DNA of 64,000 nt, from the NCBI GenBank assembly GCA_026874595.1, contig CM049306.1, positions 13,661,019 to 13,725,018 on the forward strand, read 5' to 3'. Source of the stretch: Sipunculus nudus (Eukaryota > Annelida > Sipuncula > Golfingiida > Sipunculidae). A program made the position numbers and the translations under genes. The stretch's first letter is position 1, and every line of letters begins with the position of its first letter. Of this stretch, positions 22,954 through 36,223 are shown piece by piece. The notes beneath the pieces were generated by a model that worked only from the letters and a program-made list of their open reading frames with translations, ran no database searches and was not told the origin of the DNA.

Positions 22954-23112
22954 ACTAATGTCCCAGTGCACCAGAATCAATGGCAGCGGGGGGGGGGGGG
23001 GGGGGGGAGAGATGGTGGGATAAATAACGCTCCTACATACACATACAGGGCAAACAAAGCCTGATCTCAAATTCTGCTGAGGCAGGAAAATAATTTACAG
23101 ATGTTTGTATTA

Positions 23113-23447
23113 GGCCAAAAAAAATTAAAGCTATGGTTCTCAGGCACCGCCCTCATCAATTTTAAACCCCTGCATCAAACATTTTTATTTTGGTTTTCAA
23201 TAAAAACTTTCCAATTTTGAGCTGCTGTTGCTCTGACATTTCTTTCAAGAAGATAAAACCATACAATTTCCTTTTTTTTGTAGCGCTTATACTTATCTAG
23301 AAAAATAAAACTGTTATTTTTATGGTTTTCCCTTATTATTTGACATTTTTATCCAAACATACCAAAAAATTTAAAATAAAAAAGCACCCGCCCGCATTGA
23401 TTTCTGAAAAAAAGTGCCTGAGAACCATACTTTTTTTTATTTTGGCC
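23113..23447. mobile_element. MITE, PIF/Harbinger-type (TTA target duplication)
   Basis: 335 bp with imperfect terminal inverted repeats of roughly 35-40 bp (GGCCAAAA... to ...TTTTGGCC, with GGTTCTCAGGCAC / GTGCCTGAGAACC inside). Flanked by TTA at 23110-23112 and 23448-23450. TTA duplications and GG-starting termini are typical of PIF/Harbinger. Confidence 0.8.
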
Positions 23448-23520
23448 TTAGATCCTCATTTTTTTGTCACATAAATTTTTTATTATAAGTTTACATTTCT
23501 ATACATTCCAATATGACATA

Positions 23521-24188
23521 CTGTGGTTGGCTATATATTTACGGGGCTCAATTTTCGCGCTCAAGCAACTTTGCATAGTTTCACAGGGTTCCATTTTCGC
23601 GATAGGGCATATATTTATATTTTTAATAAAACACCAAGATAGGTATCCTGATTGTATCTCCCATTAACCATGCTCATGGCCCATGAATGTTTTGATAAAC
23701 TAATAAACAGGTGTTTCCCCGCTCAAGTCAGAGTTAATTACCACAGGGCCTTTCCCGCGATGAGTACAAAATGATGCTCATGTTTTGCTGAAATAACAAT
23801 AACCGTCACTGCAGGAACCTGGCGAAGTCACTTCAAGGGGCCATTGGTGTCACAATGGCCATTACATATCACTATAATTAGGCCCCTTTTCTCTACCTTG
23901 ATCATATTAAGTTCGGATTACGTTATCAAAATATCGTTCAATGGATATAACAAGTTGGTTGTGGAAGTTGCCGTCCCTGAAGCGGCCGCGCACTGTGATC
24001 AACATGATCGTTATTTGGATTATATTTATTTTCCACTAACGCCCACTTTCGTTACCTGGTGACAATAACAGAGAGGATTTCCCAATGACAGCAAGGTTTC
24101 ATATCTGCGTGGTTTCAATTTTCGCGGTTTTTCCAATACCGTGAATAACGCGAATTTTAAACCACCGCGAATAACAAGCCAACCACAG
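23521..24188. mobile_element. MITE with TA target duplication
   Basis: 668 bp bounded by CTGTGGTTGGCT and AGCCAACCACAG, flanked by TA on each side. Subterminal TTTTCGCG / CGCGAA segments are also inverted. A Tc1/mariner-like origin fits the TA duplication. No transposase frame. Confidence 0.75.
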
Positions 24189-24457
24189 TATATATCTGAA
24201 TATAAAAGTTGATTCATAATTCTAAATTGCATCATCACAAGTCTCAATCTTGTCAGACAACACTACATCATGCATACAAATGTTTATTTATTTTTACCAC
24301 AAAAATAAATTTGCAAAACAATAAATATCTAAATATCATACTTGATTCAGATTTCACAATTTCAAATTGTGCCTTTATTTATCCATAATTTGCTTCATAT
24401 TTTATAAACTTAAGCATACTGATGGGTTAAATTATATTTGTTAAAATCATTTAAAAG

Positions 24458-26233
24458 ACTAGATGTGTCGGAACGACACGAATGCCCCCGCCTGGGGCAA
24501 ATTAGAAACATTTGTAAAATTTTGAAAAATTTTTTAAGTTCAGGAGGTGTCGTATGGTCAAAAGTAGGTCAACAAGGGCAAAATGCAAACTCGATCTGTA
24601 ACTGTCATTATCTGCCCACACATAAAATTTCAGGGTGGTATCTGCAGGCATTGAGGAAGAAAAGTCAGTACATATGCATTTGTTATGAAAATTTATATTT
24701 TATGAAACTTTCTATGTTCAGGAGCAGTCAAATGGTCAAAAGTAGGTCAACTGGGACAAAACAAGAACTCAATCTGTAACTGGTCATTATCTGCCTACAC
24801 ACCAAAAATCTGTAACTCATTATCAAGCAACACACCAAAAATCATGCCAGTATATGCAGGCATTGTGAAGAAAGGTCCATAAATGTGCATTTTCCATAAA
24901 AATTTCTGTCTTTCATGAAATTTTTTATGTTTAGGAGCCGTAAAACAATCAAAAGTAGGTCAACCAGGACAAACGCAAACTCGATCTGTAACTGTCATTA
25001 TCTGCCCACACATAAAAAATCAGGGTGGTATCTGCAGGCATTGAGGAAAAAAAGTCAGTACATATGCATTTGTTATGAAAATTTATATTTTATGAAACTT
25101 TCTATGTTCAGGAGCAGTCAAATGGTCAAAAGTAGGTCAACTGGGACAAAACAAGAACTCGATCTGTAACTGGTCATTATCTGCCTACACACCAAAAATC
25201 AGTCACATATCTGGAGGCACTGCGAAAAAAAGTCCATACATGTGCACTTTTTAATGAAATTTTCTATGTTAGAGCACCGTCAAATGGTCAAAAGTAGGTC
25301 AACTGGGACAAAACGTGAACTCGATCTGTAACTGGTCATTATCTGCCAACACACAAAAAATCAGGCCAATATCTGCAGGTATTGCGAAGAAAAGTCTGTA
25401 CAAGTGTATTTGTCATGAAAATTTATATTTAACATGAAATTTTCTATGTTCCGGAGCCGTAAAACAATCAAAAGTAGGTCAACTGGGACGAAACGCGAAC
25501 TTGATCTGTAACTGGTCTATATCTGCCCACACACCAAAAATTAGGCCAATATCTGCAGGCATTGCAAAAAAAAGTCCGTACATGTGTATCTGTCATGAAT
25601 ATTTCTATTTTTCATGAAATTTTCTAAGTTCAGGAGCCGTAAAACGTTCAAAAGTAGGTCAACCGGGACGAAACACGAACTCGATCTGTAACTGGTCATT
25701 ATCTGCCGACACACAAAAAATCGGGCCAATATCTGCAGGCACTGCGAAAAAAAGTCCGTACATGTGTACATTTGTCATGAAAATTTCTATTTTTTCATGA
25801 ATTTTAAGTTTAGGAGCCGTAAAACAGTCAAAAGTAGGTCAACTGGGACAAAACGCGAACTCGATCTGAAACTGGTCATTATCTGCCTACACAACAAAAA
25901 TCAGGCCAATATCTGCAGGCATTGCGAAAAAAAGTCCGTACATGTGTATTTGTCATGAAATTTCTATTTTTCATGAAATTTTTTAAGTTTAGGAGCCGTA
26001 AAACAGTCAAAAGTAGGTCAATCGGGACGAAACGTGAACTCGATCTGTAACTGGTCTATATCTGCCCACACACCAAAAATCAGGCCAATATCTGCAGGCA
26101 TTGCAAAAAAAAAGTCCGTACAACTGTTTGATTTCGGAATGACGGAAGGACGGAAGGACGGAAGGATGGAAGGACGGAATGACGGACATGGGTAAAACTA
26201 TATGCCCCGGCCACTTTGTGGCGGGGGCATAAA
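24458..26233 (+). mobile_element. F4-family tandem-monomer element
   Basis: 5' end: ACTAGA, hairpin TGTCG-GAA-CGACA (24466-24478), then ATGCCCCCGCC (24482-24492). 3' end: GGCGGGGGCAT (26220-26230), an exact 11-bp inverted copy, forming the right arm of a long hairpin with TATGCCCCGGCCAC (about 26200-26231), followed by AAAAATAAA. The interior is a tandem array of about 180-280-bp monomers with shared phrases (CAAAAGTAGGTCAAC, CTCGATCTGTAACTGGTC, ATATCTGCAGGCA). A GGAAGGAC microsatellite precedes the hairpin. Confidence 0.75.
26142..26187 (+). repeat. GGAAGGAC-type microsatellite
   Basis: GACGGAAGGACGGAAGGAC-type repeats just before the F4 3' hairpin, in the same place as the GACGGACGG stretch before F3 3' ends. 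Confidence 0.85.
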
Positions 26234-26559
26234 AATAAATTTCTTTAAAAATGCTACATTAAGACAACATGACATCTCCTGGATTACACCTCGAATTACT
26301 TTTTCAAGGAAAGTTTTTGTATATTGGAGTGGAAATAGTAACAATTACTGCATAACACTTGGTGGGTTGGGTTTGCGGGGGGGGGGGGTAATTGGGGTGT
26401 TGATATGAGAATAACTGTACACTTGTCACAACAGGGGATCTCCCCAGTGACTGTAACAAATCAGAAACCCTTGCATAGCTGACTTCCAGTGACCTGGAGT
26501 GGGACCCTGCATCTGGACAAAGCAACTGACTACAATAGAGCTTCAAGAAAAAAATCAAT

Positions 26560-27264
26560 AACTTGCCAAATTTTCAAGCTGATATTTTCAAATTTCAGAT
26601 TTATACAAATAAAATACTTATGTTTACATGCTGTGAAAAATTAAATCAATAGTACTTACAGGAAAAAAATGTGCCATGGTCAAAGTTGGGCAATATTTAA
26701 GGTACTGATTTTATTTTTATGCTAATAACTTAAAAAATTTACAAAATTCAGATCTAATTTTGGGTAAACAATTGAATCTTAATTAAACAAAATTATATAC
26801 TTGAGAAAATAGTCTCTAGTTTCATAATTTTTTATGTTTAGTGAGTAAATATTTTTCCTGATTTTTTTTACAAAGTTCATTATGTTTGGGCCCATAACTT
26901 AGAGAAATTATATTTAACGGACTAAATTTCTGGCATGTATATAGGAAATATATAGGAGATCACTTCTGGTAAAAATTAAGAAAAACAGAAAAATGGTTTT
27001 GATATTAGGCAGTCCTGAAGTGTGATAATAGATTTTTAATGGAAATTTGAGTTTTTTTCTAAATATCTCGAAGGAATGAAGTCATATTGCCCCAATGTTT
27101 GGTATGGTAGGAGATTTTTTGGACATCTAACAGTATGCCCATTTTTGGATTCGTAGGTTTAACGGTTTCAAAACGTGCCAGTCTAACAGACAGACAGACA
27201 GACGGACGACGGACAATGGACCATGACTATAGCTCAGTTGACTTATAGTCAGCTGAGCTAAAAA
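26560..27264 (+). mobile_element. F3-family 3' portion
   Basis: One F3 monomer (AAATTTCAGATTTATAC, GTGCCATGGTCAAAGTTGGG) running to a 3' hairpin, AGCTCAGTTGACT / AGTCAGCTGAGCT, then AAAA. No F3 5' end precedes it; a 12-G run lies nearby at 26377-26388. Confidence 0.65.
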
Positions 27265-27766
27265 TTGGCAAAATTCATATCAAAATTTTGGTATACAATT
27301 GATTCTTGATTATATAAAGTTATGTCCCTGAAAAAAAGTCTCCAGCTTCAATAATTAAGTAAGTAAATATATTTCCTGATTTGTTACAAAGTGAATTATG
27401 TTCCGGCCCATAACTTCAAGGCATTACACAATACTGACCTAATTTCTGGTATGTACATATGAAGTATATAGAGAAATGGTTATATCAAACATGATCAATA
27501 TCAGATTAGTGGTTTTTATATCATGTAGTTTTCAAGTGAAACAATGGGTTTTTAAATGGAAAACTGAGGTTTTTCCTTAACATCTCGAAGGAATGAAATC
27601 CTAGTGACCCAATTTTCAGTATGGAAGGAGATTTTTTGGGACATCTAACTGTATGTAGGTCCAACAGTTTCAAAACATGCCCTCTTAATGAACAGGCCAA
27701 ACGGGTGGATGACAGACAAAGGACCATGACTATAGCCCAGATGATTTATAGTAAGCTGAGCTAATG
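27265..27766 (+). mobile_element. F3-family 3' portion, second copy
   Basis: A further partial monomer ending in a mutated hairpin (AGCCCAGATGATT / AGTAAGCTGAGCT). It abuts the previous 3' end, so it is either a tandem remnant or part of the same element. Confidence 0.6.
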
Positions 27767-28346
27767 AACTATTGCCAACTGTACCATAAAAATGATCCCT
27801 GAAGGACATATAAACATTAAAATATATGTTTATTATCATAATTTAATATAAAATACAGTTTCTATTACTTAAAAACATAAGCCTGATAGAGATAAGCCAG
27901 GTATTTACCTGCTAATTTACATGCTATTACCAGACTAGATGAGTTTTCAAACATTAGGATGCATGCCTACACAAACATGTTATTTGAGAATGAAGGCATT
28001 TAGCAGAGAACATGCCACTACTGAGGCTATACTAAAATGCTGACGACTGCAGGAACAAAATGATCTTCTGTTGTGCTACTTCTTCAAAACCAAACTTCCT
28101 TAACCAAAACACCAAGACCTTTCACATAATATACATCACTTTAGCATATAATCTATAGTCATGTGGGCATTTATGCTGAGATGTTAAGGATGAAAAACAA
28201 CATTAAAAGGGAAAAAATATAAACCTTATTTCTTTATATACAGAATGTAACAAATTATCAACCCAATATAGTGATTACAACTGATTACTATTTCCCTAAA
28301 AACAAAAACAAATTTCGATCTGTGAGCATACCTTAAAATGTCTTAC
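27767..28346. other. AT-rich spacer, no feature seen
   Basis: May hold 3' untranslated sequence of the minus-strand membrane-protein gene. No polyadenylation site could be fixed. Confidence 0.4.
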
Positions 28347-28984
28347 CTGTCACTGTATCCAGACTGTTACAGTTAACCTTTGAAATAGTATTTTTTCTAC
28401 ATCTGACCAGATGTTCAATGTACAGCATACATACATAGTACATATACCTACAGACGACAAGTAATACCATAATGCTAGAACAGATGATCCATCTTCCACT
28501 AAATATCGGTTCTCAAATGGCAAAGGTGTTGAAATGTAATAAAATATAATAATACACATGAACAAATCCCAACCCCAGGAAAAAGGATGATTCATACCCA
28601 TAAAAATACAGACCAAAACCATGAACAGGTTCCCAACAAAAAGTAAAATGTAACCCTGCAACCTAAATGCTAAAAACATAAGGGTGCCCAGAGACGCAAC
28701 ACAGCAAACCAGGGGGCAATGACCAGACAACAGCTGTACATGGGCACATGCAACTAGACTAAGTCTGTTTACCTTGATTTCCTTTTGAACAGCAGACTGG
28801 AAACAGCAAGAGACAGGTCACTAAGGCCAGGCAAGAACCCCCAGCATACCAGTACATGCAAACTAGGCTTTATATATTTAGTGATGTCATCATTTTTGCT
28901 AATCTCCAAACAGTAGCATATACCAGACTGGAGAATAGTTCCAACTGTCACTGTCATCACACACAGGACTGATGAGGATGCCAT
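28347..28984 (-). CDS. Small multi-pass membrane protein, two exons, unknown family
   Basis: Exon 1 is 28773-28984, with ATG at 28984 in a strong context (ACCATGG). It ends at a GTAAAC donor. The other long frame is joined by an acceptor at 28663 (CATTTAG), giving exon 2 at 28350-28662 and an intron of 110 nt. The join is in phase (2 + 1 bases, an Arg codon) and predicts 174 residues. Hydrophobic segments: about 5-28, 45-68, 72-93, 99-115 and 130-155, so four or five membrane spans; no cleavable signal is obvious. A strong GTAAGA donor follows three bases after the stop, so an intron in the 3' UTR is possible. I do not recognise the family. Without the intron the two frames would need a frameshift, so a pseudogene is the main alternative. 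Confidence 0.6.
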
Positions 28985-29200
28985 GGTACTGACTCTTCAC
29001 TCATATGTAGATTTACACTAAAGTTCATCAGTGAAACAAAACAGAACTTTTTCTTAACAGCTGGTGTTGTTAAGAAATTACAATTATCTTTTCTTATAGA
29101 TAACTTTTTTCATCAGTGTGCACAAAACTTTCAATTTTTATCTTTTATCATTTATAGAGTCTGATAGCAGGGTCACAGCATGACAGCATTGATGTGGGGT

Positions 29201-29585
29201 CACCCAAAACGCCGCTGTTTTGGGTACATGTGATGAGACACCAAAAAAGGGTCTTTAAAATTTAAATTTGAAGCCAAAAACTGGCATCGATATACAAATT
29301 ATCATCTGTTAAATATTTGAATGCAATATTGTGCCAATAATTTGTAAAATAAAGGAAAACAGGAATGTTTTGTACAATCAGCACAGTGTGTCAAGTGTTC
29401 AGGTTGATAGTAAAAGACTGCTCTGTCTGCCGTTAAGCCAAATGCATCTCAAAACGCTCTTGTATTACTTTATTTCATATAATTATCATACGACAGATAT
29501 ATTCAACAGATGCTTATTTATTGATTTGAAGTTGGTGTATCATGACGTCTGATCAGAGGTACCCAAAACACCAGTATTTTGGGTG
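29201..29585. mobile_element. MITE-like element with hairpin termini
   Basis: Left end CACCCAAAACGCC...TGTTTTGGGTAC and right end GTACCCAAAACACC...TTTTGGGTG are inverted copies over about 37 bp with several mismatches. Each end can also fold on itself (ACCCAAAA / TTTTGGGT). No clear target duplication was found. Confidence 0.45.
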
Positions 29586-31239
29586 TTTCAGGGGCAGCTG
29601 ATGTATAAGTGGAGATCCTTAACTCATATAATTTTTTTCAAATATGTGTAAACCTACAGGTGAGTGAAGATGTATTTGATACTTGCTCATACCTCCCCAT
29701 CATGATACTGTTAGCTACAGTTGGAACCAGCTGGAGAGTTCACATGGACTACTGCAGTGGGAACTATAAGCTTACACTGGTCATCAATGTCATGTTCATA
29801 TATGTAACATAACAAGGTACAATTCAAAATGTACAGGCAGTTCTTGATTCAAGTATGCTAATATCTTAACAAAAATATGATTAGTTCTTATGTTAACTTC
29901 CATGCCCAATAAAAAATAAAAAGCTGCAACAGAGCTGCTTAACATATTTTCCCTTGGACATATTTTTACTAAAGGCTGATACTTTAATTCTGTAAGTCAG
30001 TGAAGTATAGCAGAAAAGACCAGTGCCTAGATGTTTTTTTACTGAGCAGTACAGTGGGCTTAACCTGCTAATCCTGTTTTGTTAACATAATTAATTAGTC
30101 TAAGTCACTATCTAACCAGAAAAAAAATATCAAAATTTGTCTGATAGATATCAGTGTCCAACAGGAAAACTGTCACATGAGCTGACAGGTTAAGACTGAT
30201 GTTGTTGAGAACAGGGTTTAAGGAAGCACAAACTGCCTTTTCCCTATGATCTCTCACATGTATTCCATGCGTTCCACTGTTCTACCTGTCAAGAAATCTG
30301 TGGGGTCATCTCTCTTGGCGAAGCCTATGATGGCTTGATTCAGACTATGATACAGACATCACAGAGACTATGACAGTGATTTAAAGTTCCCTTAAAAACT
30401 ATAATTGACTGATGCTGAATAGATATTATAATGTATAATGGTAAAAGAAAACAAATGTGCAAAATTTTCTGGAGTATGTAATAAGCATGGCATCTCAGAG
30501 AAGGAAATTTAAATACAATTTAAAGAGGGCAAAGAATATGAACATGGTAGACAATTTCATGAAAATATTTGAACAGAAAGTTATTTTATGAAACCTGTCG
30601 AGACAATACTCATTTAAAATTATTCCAGGTGAGAATGTTATTACAGGAGTACATATTATAATGATGTATTATGCAGTTCAAACAAAAACCATGCACCATA
30701 GAAACCTCCAAAGTAGATCCATAAGCATACAAATGCTTCAACCATCACCAAATAACAGCTCTTATTCACTGCCTCAGGTTATCAAAATAACAATTCATGA
30801 TCTCCAAAAACCTATGGATACAAAAACTGCATCAAGCAAAGCAAACTTTACAGAGACGGCTGTGCAAAATACCTGAGGGATTATTATCTTTTATTTTTAA
30901 TTCTGTAATGTTATTAAGAAAAAGTGCACATTTATATACATTTTCATTTTAACCTGAACTGTACTGCTAATTTGCTGATAGAAAAATCTGTGAAAAAAAA
31001 GAAATCTTTGCCTCATCTTAGTATGTACATGGAGGTCTAAAAGTATGTCCCTAACAATGACCATAAGCAGAGCACCATTTTCTAATTTTTAAAACACTAT
31101 GATCAAGGCTCACTCATTGCCTAAACATTTATGTATATAAAGCTGATGGGTTATGCATCTACAATAATGTGCACGTCTAGTAGGCGTAAAACAGGGATGA
31201 GTATAAAGGCCAGGGTTCTGTCAGGACAATTATACATAC
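29586..31239. other. No supported gene; expected place for the CCDC186 3' exon
   Basis: AT-rich, with only short frames. The last conserved CCDC186 exon would be expected here or further left, but I found no segment matching it. Confidence 0.4.
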
Positions 31240-31309
31240 CTTGTTCTGGTCAGCAGTTTCTGGTGCCAGGGTCCCTGCTTCTTCACGCAGGATGTATGCC
31301 TGGATTAAC
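31240..31309 (-). CDS. CCDC186: CCDC186 exon n (last one found)
   Basis: 70 bp; acceptor TACCTTCAG, donor GTATGT. One base completes the Arg codon from exon m, then LIQAYILREEAGTLAPETAD and three more residues. It is about 4.6 kb from exon m, across nested F3 elements. Missed by long-frame searches because it is short, but the match to the family is clear. Confidence 0.88.
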
Positions 31310-34300
31310 CTGAAGGTATTCAAATAGGTTTTAGTTTTATATCTGAATAGGTTTTAATTTTATAACTGTGAGGATAGCAGAGGAACGTTTATAACATATA
31401 TCAGATACATCTGTATAAATATCAAAAACATCTGTTTACAGATGAGTGGGAAAAGGAAAACCAGTTATGATTGTCATCAATAAGTTAAGGACAGACAGAC
31501 ATTTATCAATATTTGTACCTGTGTTGAAAAAATATGATCATTTATGGCCACTCTGTCTGTTTAGATAGCAGAAGATCAATTACAGCTGATATAACTGTGT
31601 GAGAAACAGAAGACTATTTATCCTTTTTTTTTTGCAACAACAATGACAACTGGCATTCATATACAATTTTTGTATCTGTGCAAAGAAAAGTGGACAAATT
31701 ATCAATGTTGTATCTGTATGGAGAACAGAAGACCTTCTATAACTTTTGAATCTGAACATTACAGAATATTTTATACAGCAAGTATCAAAGAAACTTAGTG
31801 AGAAACACATTTGTTGTAAAAAAGATGTGAAAGTTACACCTTCTGAAAATGTACGAACTTAAATAACTACAATGACCAAGTGACCCGGGGGTCATGATGC
31901 TCAGCTGTTTAGAAAGACATTCACAAAAGGAATTTTATCATCTGAATGCTAAATTTTGTACATGGTATTCCAATTCAACTGAAGCATAGCTCAAAGGATA
32001 TGGATAACAGAGACCTAAGTTCCGGTTTTCGAGGAGATGTTTACTGGACCTTCCGTGATGTCAAGTTAAAAAATTCTAGGTGCTATTGCTATGATTTGTG
32101 ACCTGTTAACAGACAACCGCATCTTTGAAGTTCTCAAAAAATGCGTGAAAACTGCAGGAAAAGTCTGCAGGAACTGATGAAACACTCCATGTTAAATATG
32201 CATACAAACAATCATGGTAATCAATGCATTAGCTGTTCCATACTGGAGCTTTTGTACCAAATTTTTAATCAATCTGGGGGGTACTTCCGAGCCCCATAGC
32301 TCGTCAGATATGGGTAACACACACCTAGTTTCAGGTTTCAGAGGAGATTATTCATGGACCTCTCAGGATGTCAAGTAAAAAATATCTTGTTTAAATGGTT
32401 ACCATTTGTGCCCTGTTAACAGATGACCACATCTTTAATGGTCTAAAAATAGAGAAAAAATGTGTAAAAATTCGAACAAGGGACCCATAGGTCACGACGC
32501 TCAGCTGTTATATATGGTCACAAAATATGATTTGGAAGAGGAGGTAGGCAAAGGCTGGTTTTGTGAGTTAATATAAGCTCTATTATGAGTTGATGGTGTT
32601 TAACTCAAGTTATGTAAGATTTTGATAATATCCTTGGAGACAGGGAAGAGGATTGATGTCATTAATATTATTTACAGTTGGAAATGGTGTGCTATTATCT
32701 ATTATTTTGACATGGCCATAAAACTTTACCTACATTGCAGCAGAATTATTTGAAAACTTAAACTATTTATTAAAATTAATAACAAATATTGTGTCAAATA
32801 TAATTTAAATTAAAAATAATAACTGTATCATGTTTTTTTCATCACAGATTTTTTAATAATATTATCAAAATAAATGATTATTAAAATAATATTATAGAAT
32901 ATATTCATGAATGCATTTGTATACAAATACAAACATTTTCACCTGTATTCCTATCCTTATACATGAAATTATGGAGTACATATTCATATTCACATTCAAA
33001 AACATTTGCAAAGTACTGCACCATGTCTGGTATTTATTCAGTTTCAGCCAAAGTACTTGAGATTCCAGAATAAACAAATATCACAAATTTAAATAATGAT
33101 CATAAGTACCTGGTTTTATGAATTTTATTTATATTCAAAAATAAAACTATAATATTCACTTTGGACTACCTTCACATCAATCTACACACTAGACATGGCA
33201 AGAGTCTTATGACAATTATCAACATTACAGAAATCATAATGAGAACTTGTCTAAGATCTGATTTTTTATCATATTCAAATATTTTTATTTAAACAAAAAA
33301 ATTGTCAGAAAAAAATTTGAAGTATCCCAGCTATGAAACCCTTATATGTGTAAAAAATAACCCAAGGATAAGAATACCCTATAAACTATACAAGGAGAAA
33401 ACTAGAGATGGGCAAGTTTAATTTTATTAACTGAAATACAGGAACCAGTAATATAAATTTTGATTATTTACATAGTCTTGTGACAGCTGTTACAGCCACG
33501 TGTCTGAATGTCATAAGTGAAACACATTGACATCTTTAATCAGTACTTGTCCGAGTAAAATTTATATATTTTGACATTGTTAACTTTTTTTAAATTTTAA
33601 ATAAATATAAATTAACAAGCTGAAACACTTGGAAAAGACCTGGGAATTAAGATTTATATTATCAACTGCATCTTTGTCAATCATTAATTTCCTTCATATA
33701 ATCCCTAATAGTATAGGACAATATAATTAAATTATTTCTTTTTCATGATTAAAATTGAAAAGAAAAATACCATAGGTGACTCAAAGGTGTTACTTGGAAT
33801 ACGTTTTCACCCATCCATACAAAATCCATAAAACATCAGTAACTGGAAGGTAATTCCCTGTTTGTGTTACTCATCAACTGTCAAATTCCTTTTCTATTAA
33901 TTATTTTAAAGTTGTTATTATAGACCTATAAAAAATTATTTATTCATTGTTTATTGTTATGCTGTTGGTCTAAACAACTAATAGATGAGTTGGGTTAGAC
34001 ACCTGGATCAGCTGTTGCCAGCAATAAGCTGCCCAGCTGCAAGTATATGCCCCGAGTCAAGTGTGCATAATTGGCCTAAAAGGTCAACTTTAGGACATAC
34101 GGGTGACTGAATAGGGGCTGGCTTGTGCCTGGGTCTGACATGGTCTCATAAAAACTTTAATAAAAGCTATAGTTTTTGGCCAATTTCTTTCAACTTTCAA
34201 AATTAACATGCTGAAATCCTTATTTCTGCATGATATGAAAATTATATCAGCAGTGCTTACAGGAAACAAACATGCCATGATCAAAATTAGGCAAAATTTA

Positions 34301-36168
34301 AGGTACTGATTTTATCTTTATGCTAAAACATTATAAAATTTGAAAAATTCAGAACTAATTTTGGGTATACAATTGAATCTCGATTAAATAAAGTTATATC
34401 CCTGACCAAAAAAACTCTAGCTTCAGCAATTTTCATGTTAAGGGAGTAAATATATTTCTTGTTTACAAAGTGCATCATGTTCGGGCCCATAACTTAAAAC
34501 AATTTCGCAATACTCACATCTCTGGCATGTGCATAGAGTATAAATAGAAGAACATGTATATTTTATATGATCAAAGTCAGATCAGTGGTTTTGATATTAG
34601 GCAGTCTTGAAGTGTAACAATGGCTTTTTAATTGAAAATTAAAGTTTTTTCTTAACATCTCAAAGGAATAAAATTCTAGTGACCAAACTTTTGGTTTAGT
34701 AGGGGGGTTTGGGGGACATCTAACTGTATGCCAAATTTTGGGAGCTGAAAGCTGGCCTGGGAAGCTGGGGAGCTGAGCTCAAGCAAACTGCATAACACTT
34801 GCTTGATCTAAACAATACTTTACATGGTGCTTGAAAACTAGAATAAAATCTACACTTTTTGATCAACTGGTTTCAAATTTCAGAATTTATCAAATTAAAT
34901 CCTCATGTGTACATGCTGTGAAAATAAAATCCATAGGGATTACAGGAAAAGAAATGTGCCATGGTCAAATCTGGGCAAAATTTAAGGTACTGATTTTATA
35001 TTTATGCTAATAACTGATAAAATTTTAAAAAATCAGATCTAATTTGGGTATACAATTGAATCTTGACAAAATATAGTTATAAACCTAAAAGAAATTCTCT
35101 AGCTTCAGCAATTCTCAAGTTAAGGAAGTAAATATATTTCCTGAATTTTTACAAAGTGCATTATGTTTGGGCCCATTACTTCAAGAATTTAAAAAATATT
35201 GAAATAATTTCTGGTATGTACATAGGAAATATATAGAGGAATTTATATATTAAAAATGGTCAATATCAGGTCAAGGGTTTTGATTTTAGGCAGTCTTGAA
35301 GTGTAACAATAGGTTTTAAATGGAAAACGGAGGTTTTTCCTTAATAATTCAAAGGAACGAAGTCCTAGTGACCCAATTTTCGGTATGGTAGGAGATTTTG
35401 GGGACATCTAAAGGTATGTCGAATTTCAGATTCATAGGTCCAATGGTTTCAAAACGTGCCAGTTTAATGGACGGACGGACAGACAGACAGCCGACGGACA
35501 AAGGACCACGACTATACCTCAGATGACTTATAGTCAGCTGAGCTAAAAAATACATGTGGCACCACCAGTATGTAGGAACCAATGAAACACTCCATGATGA
35601 ATATGCATGCAAAAAAACATGGTGATCAATGCATTGGGTGTTCAGATACTAGAGCTTTTGTATCAAATTTTTAAACATTCTTGGGGTACTTCTGAGCCCC
35701 ATAGCTCGGAGGATATGGGTAACAGAGACCTAATTTCAGGTTTACAAGGAGATTTTTCATGGACCTCCCTGGATGTCAAGTTAGAAGATTCCAGGTCCAG
35801 CAGCTACGATTTGTGCCTGGATAATGGACAGACAGACGGACAAAGACTGATCACTATAGCTGAGATGACTTTCAGTCTTCTGAGCTCAAAAATGATTGTA
35901 GAATCATGATCTACATCATTACTAAACATTAAAACCCCTGTACCTGTTCTTTTTCTGCAGTTCTTCCACTAGCTGTTTTACATGTTCCTGAAGAAAGTCT
36001 ATCTTCTCTGACTTTCTTGCGTGTGATTTTTGTAGTTTGACTATTTTCTCCAACAATTTCTGGCGGTCTACTTCTACAACTTCAACTATGGGTGGTTGGT
36101 CTTCCATCTGAAAGTATGTAACAGCTGTATCAATCAATAATAATCACTTTATTAATGATCATTGATAC

Positions 36169-36223
<55 letters not shown>

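Noticed and set aside
30230-30340. Minus-strand coding-like stretch (AIIGFAKRDDPTDFLTG)
   Set aside because: Stop soon after, phase does not join CCDC186 exon n, and no family recognised.
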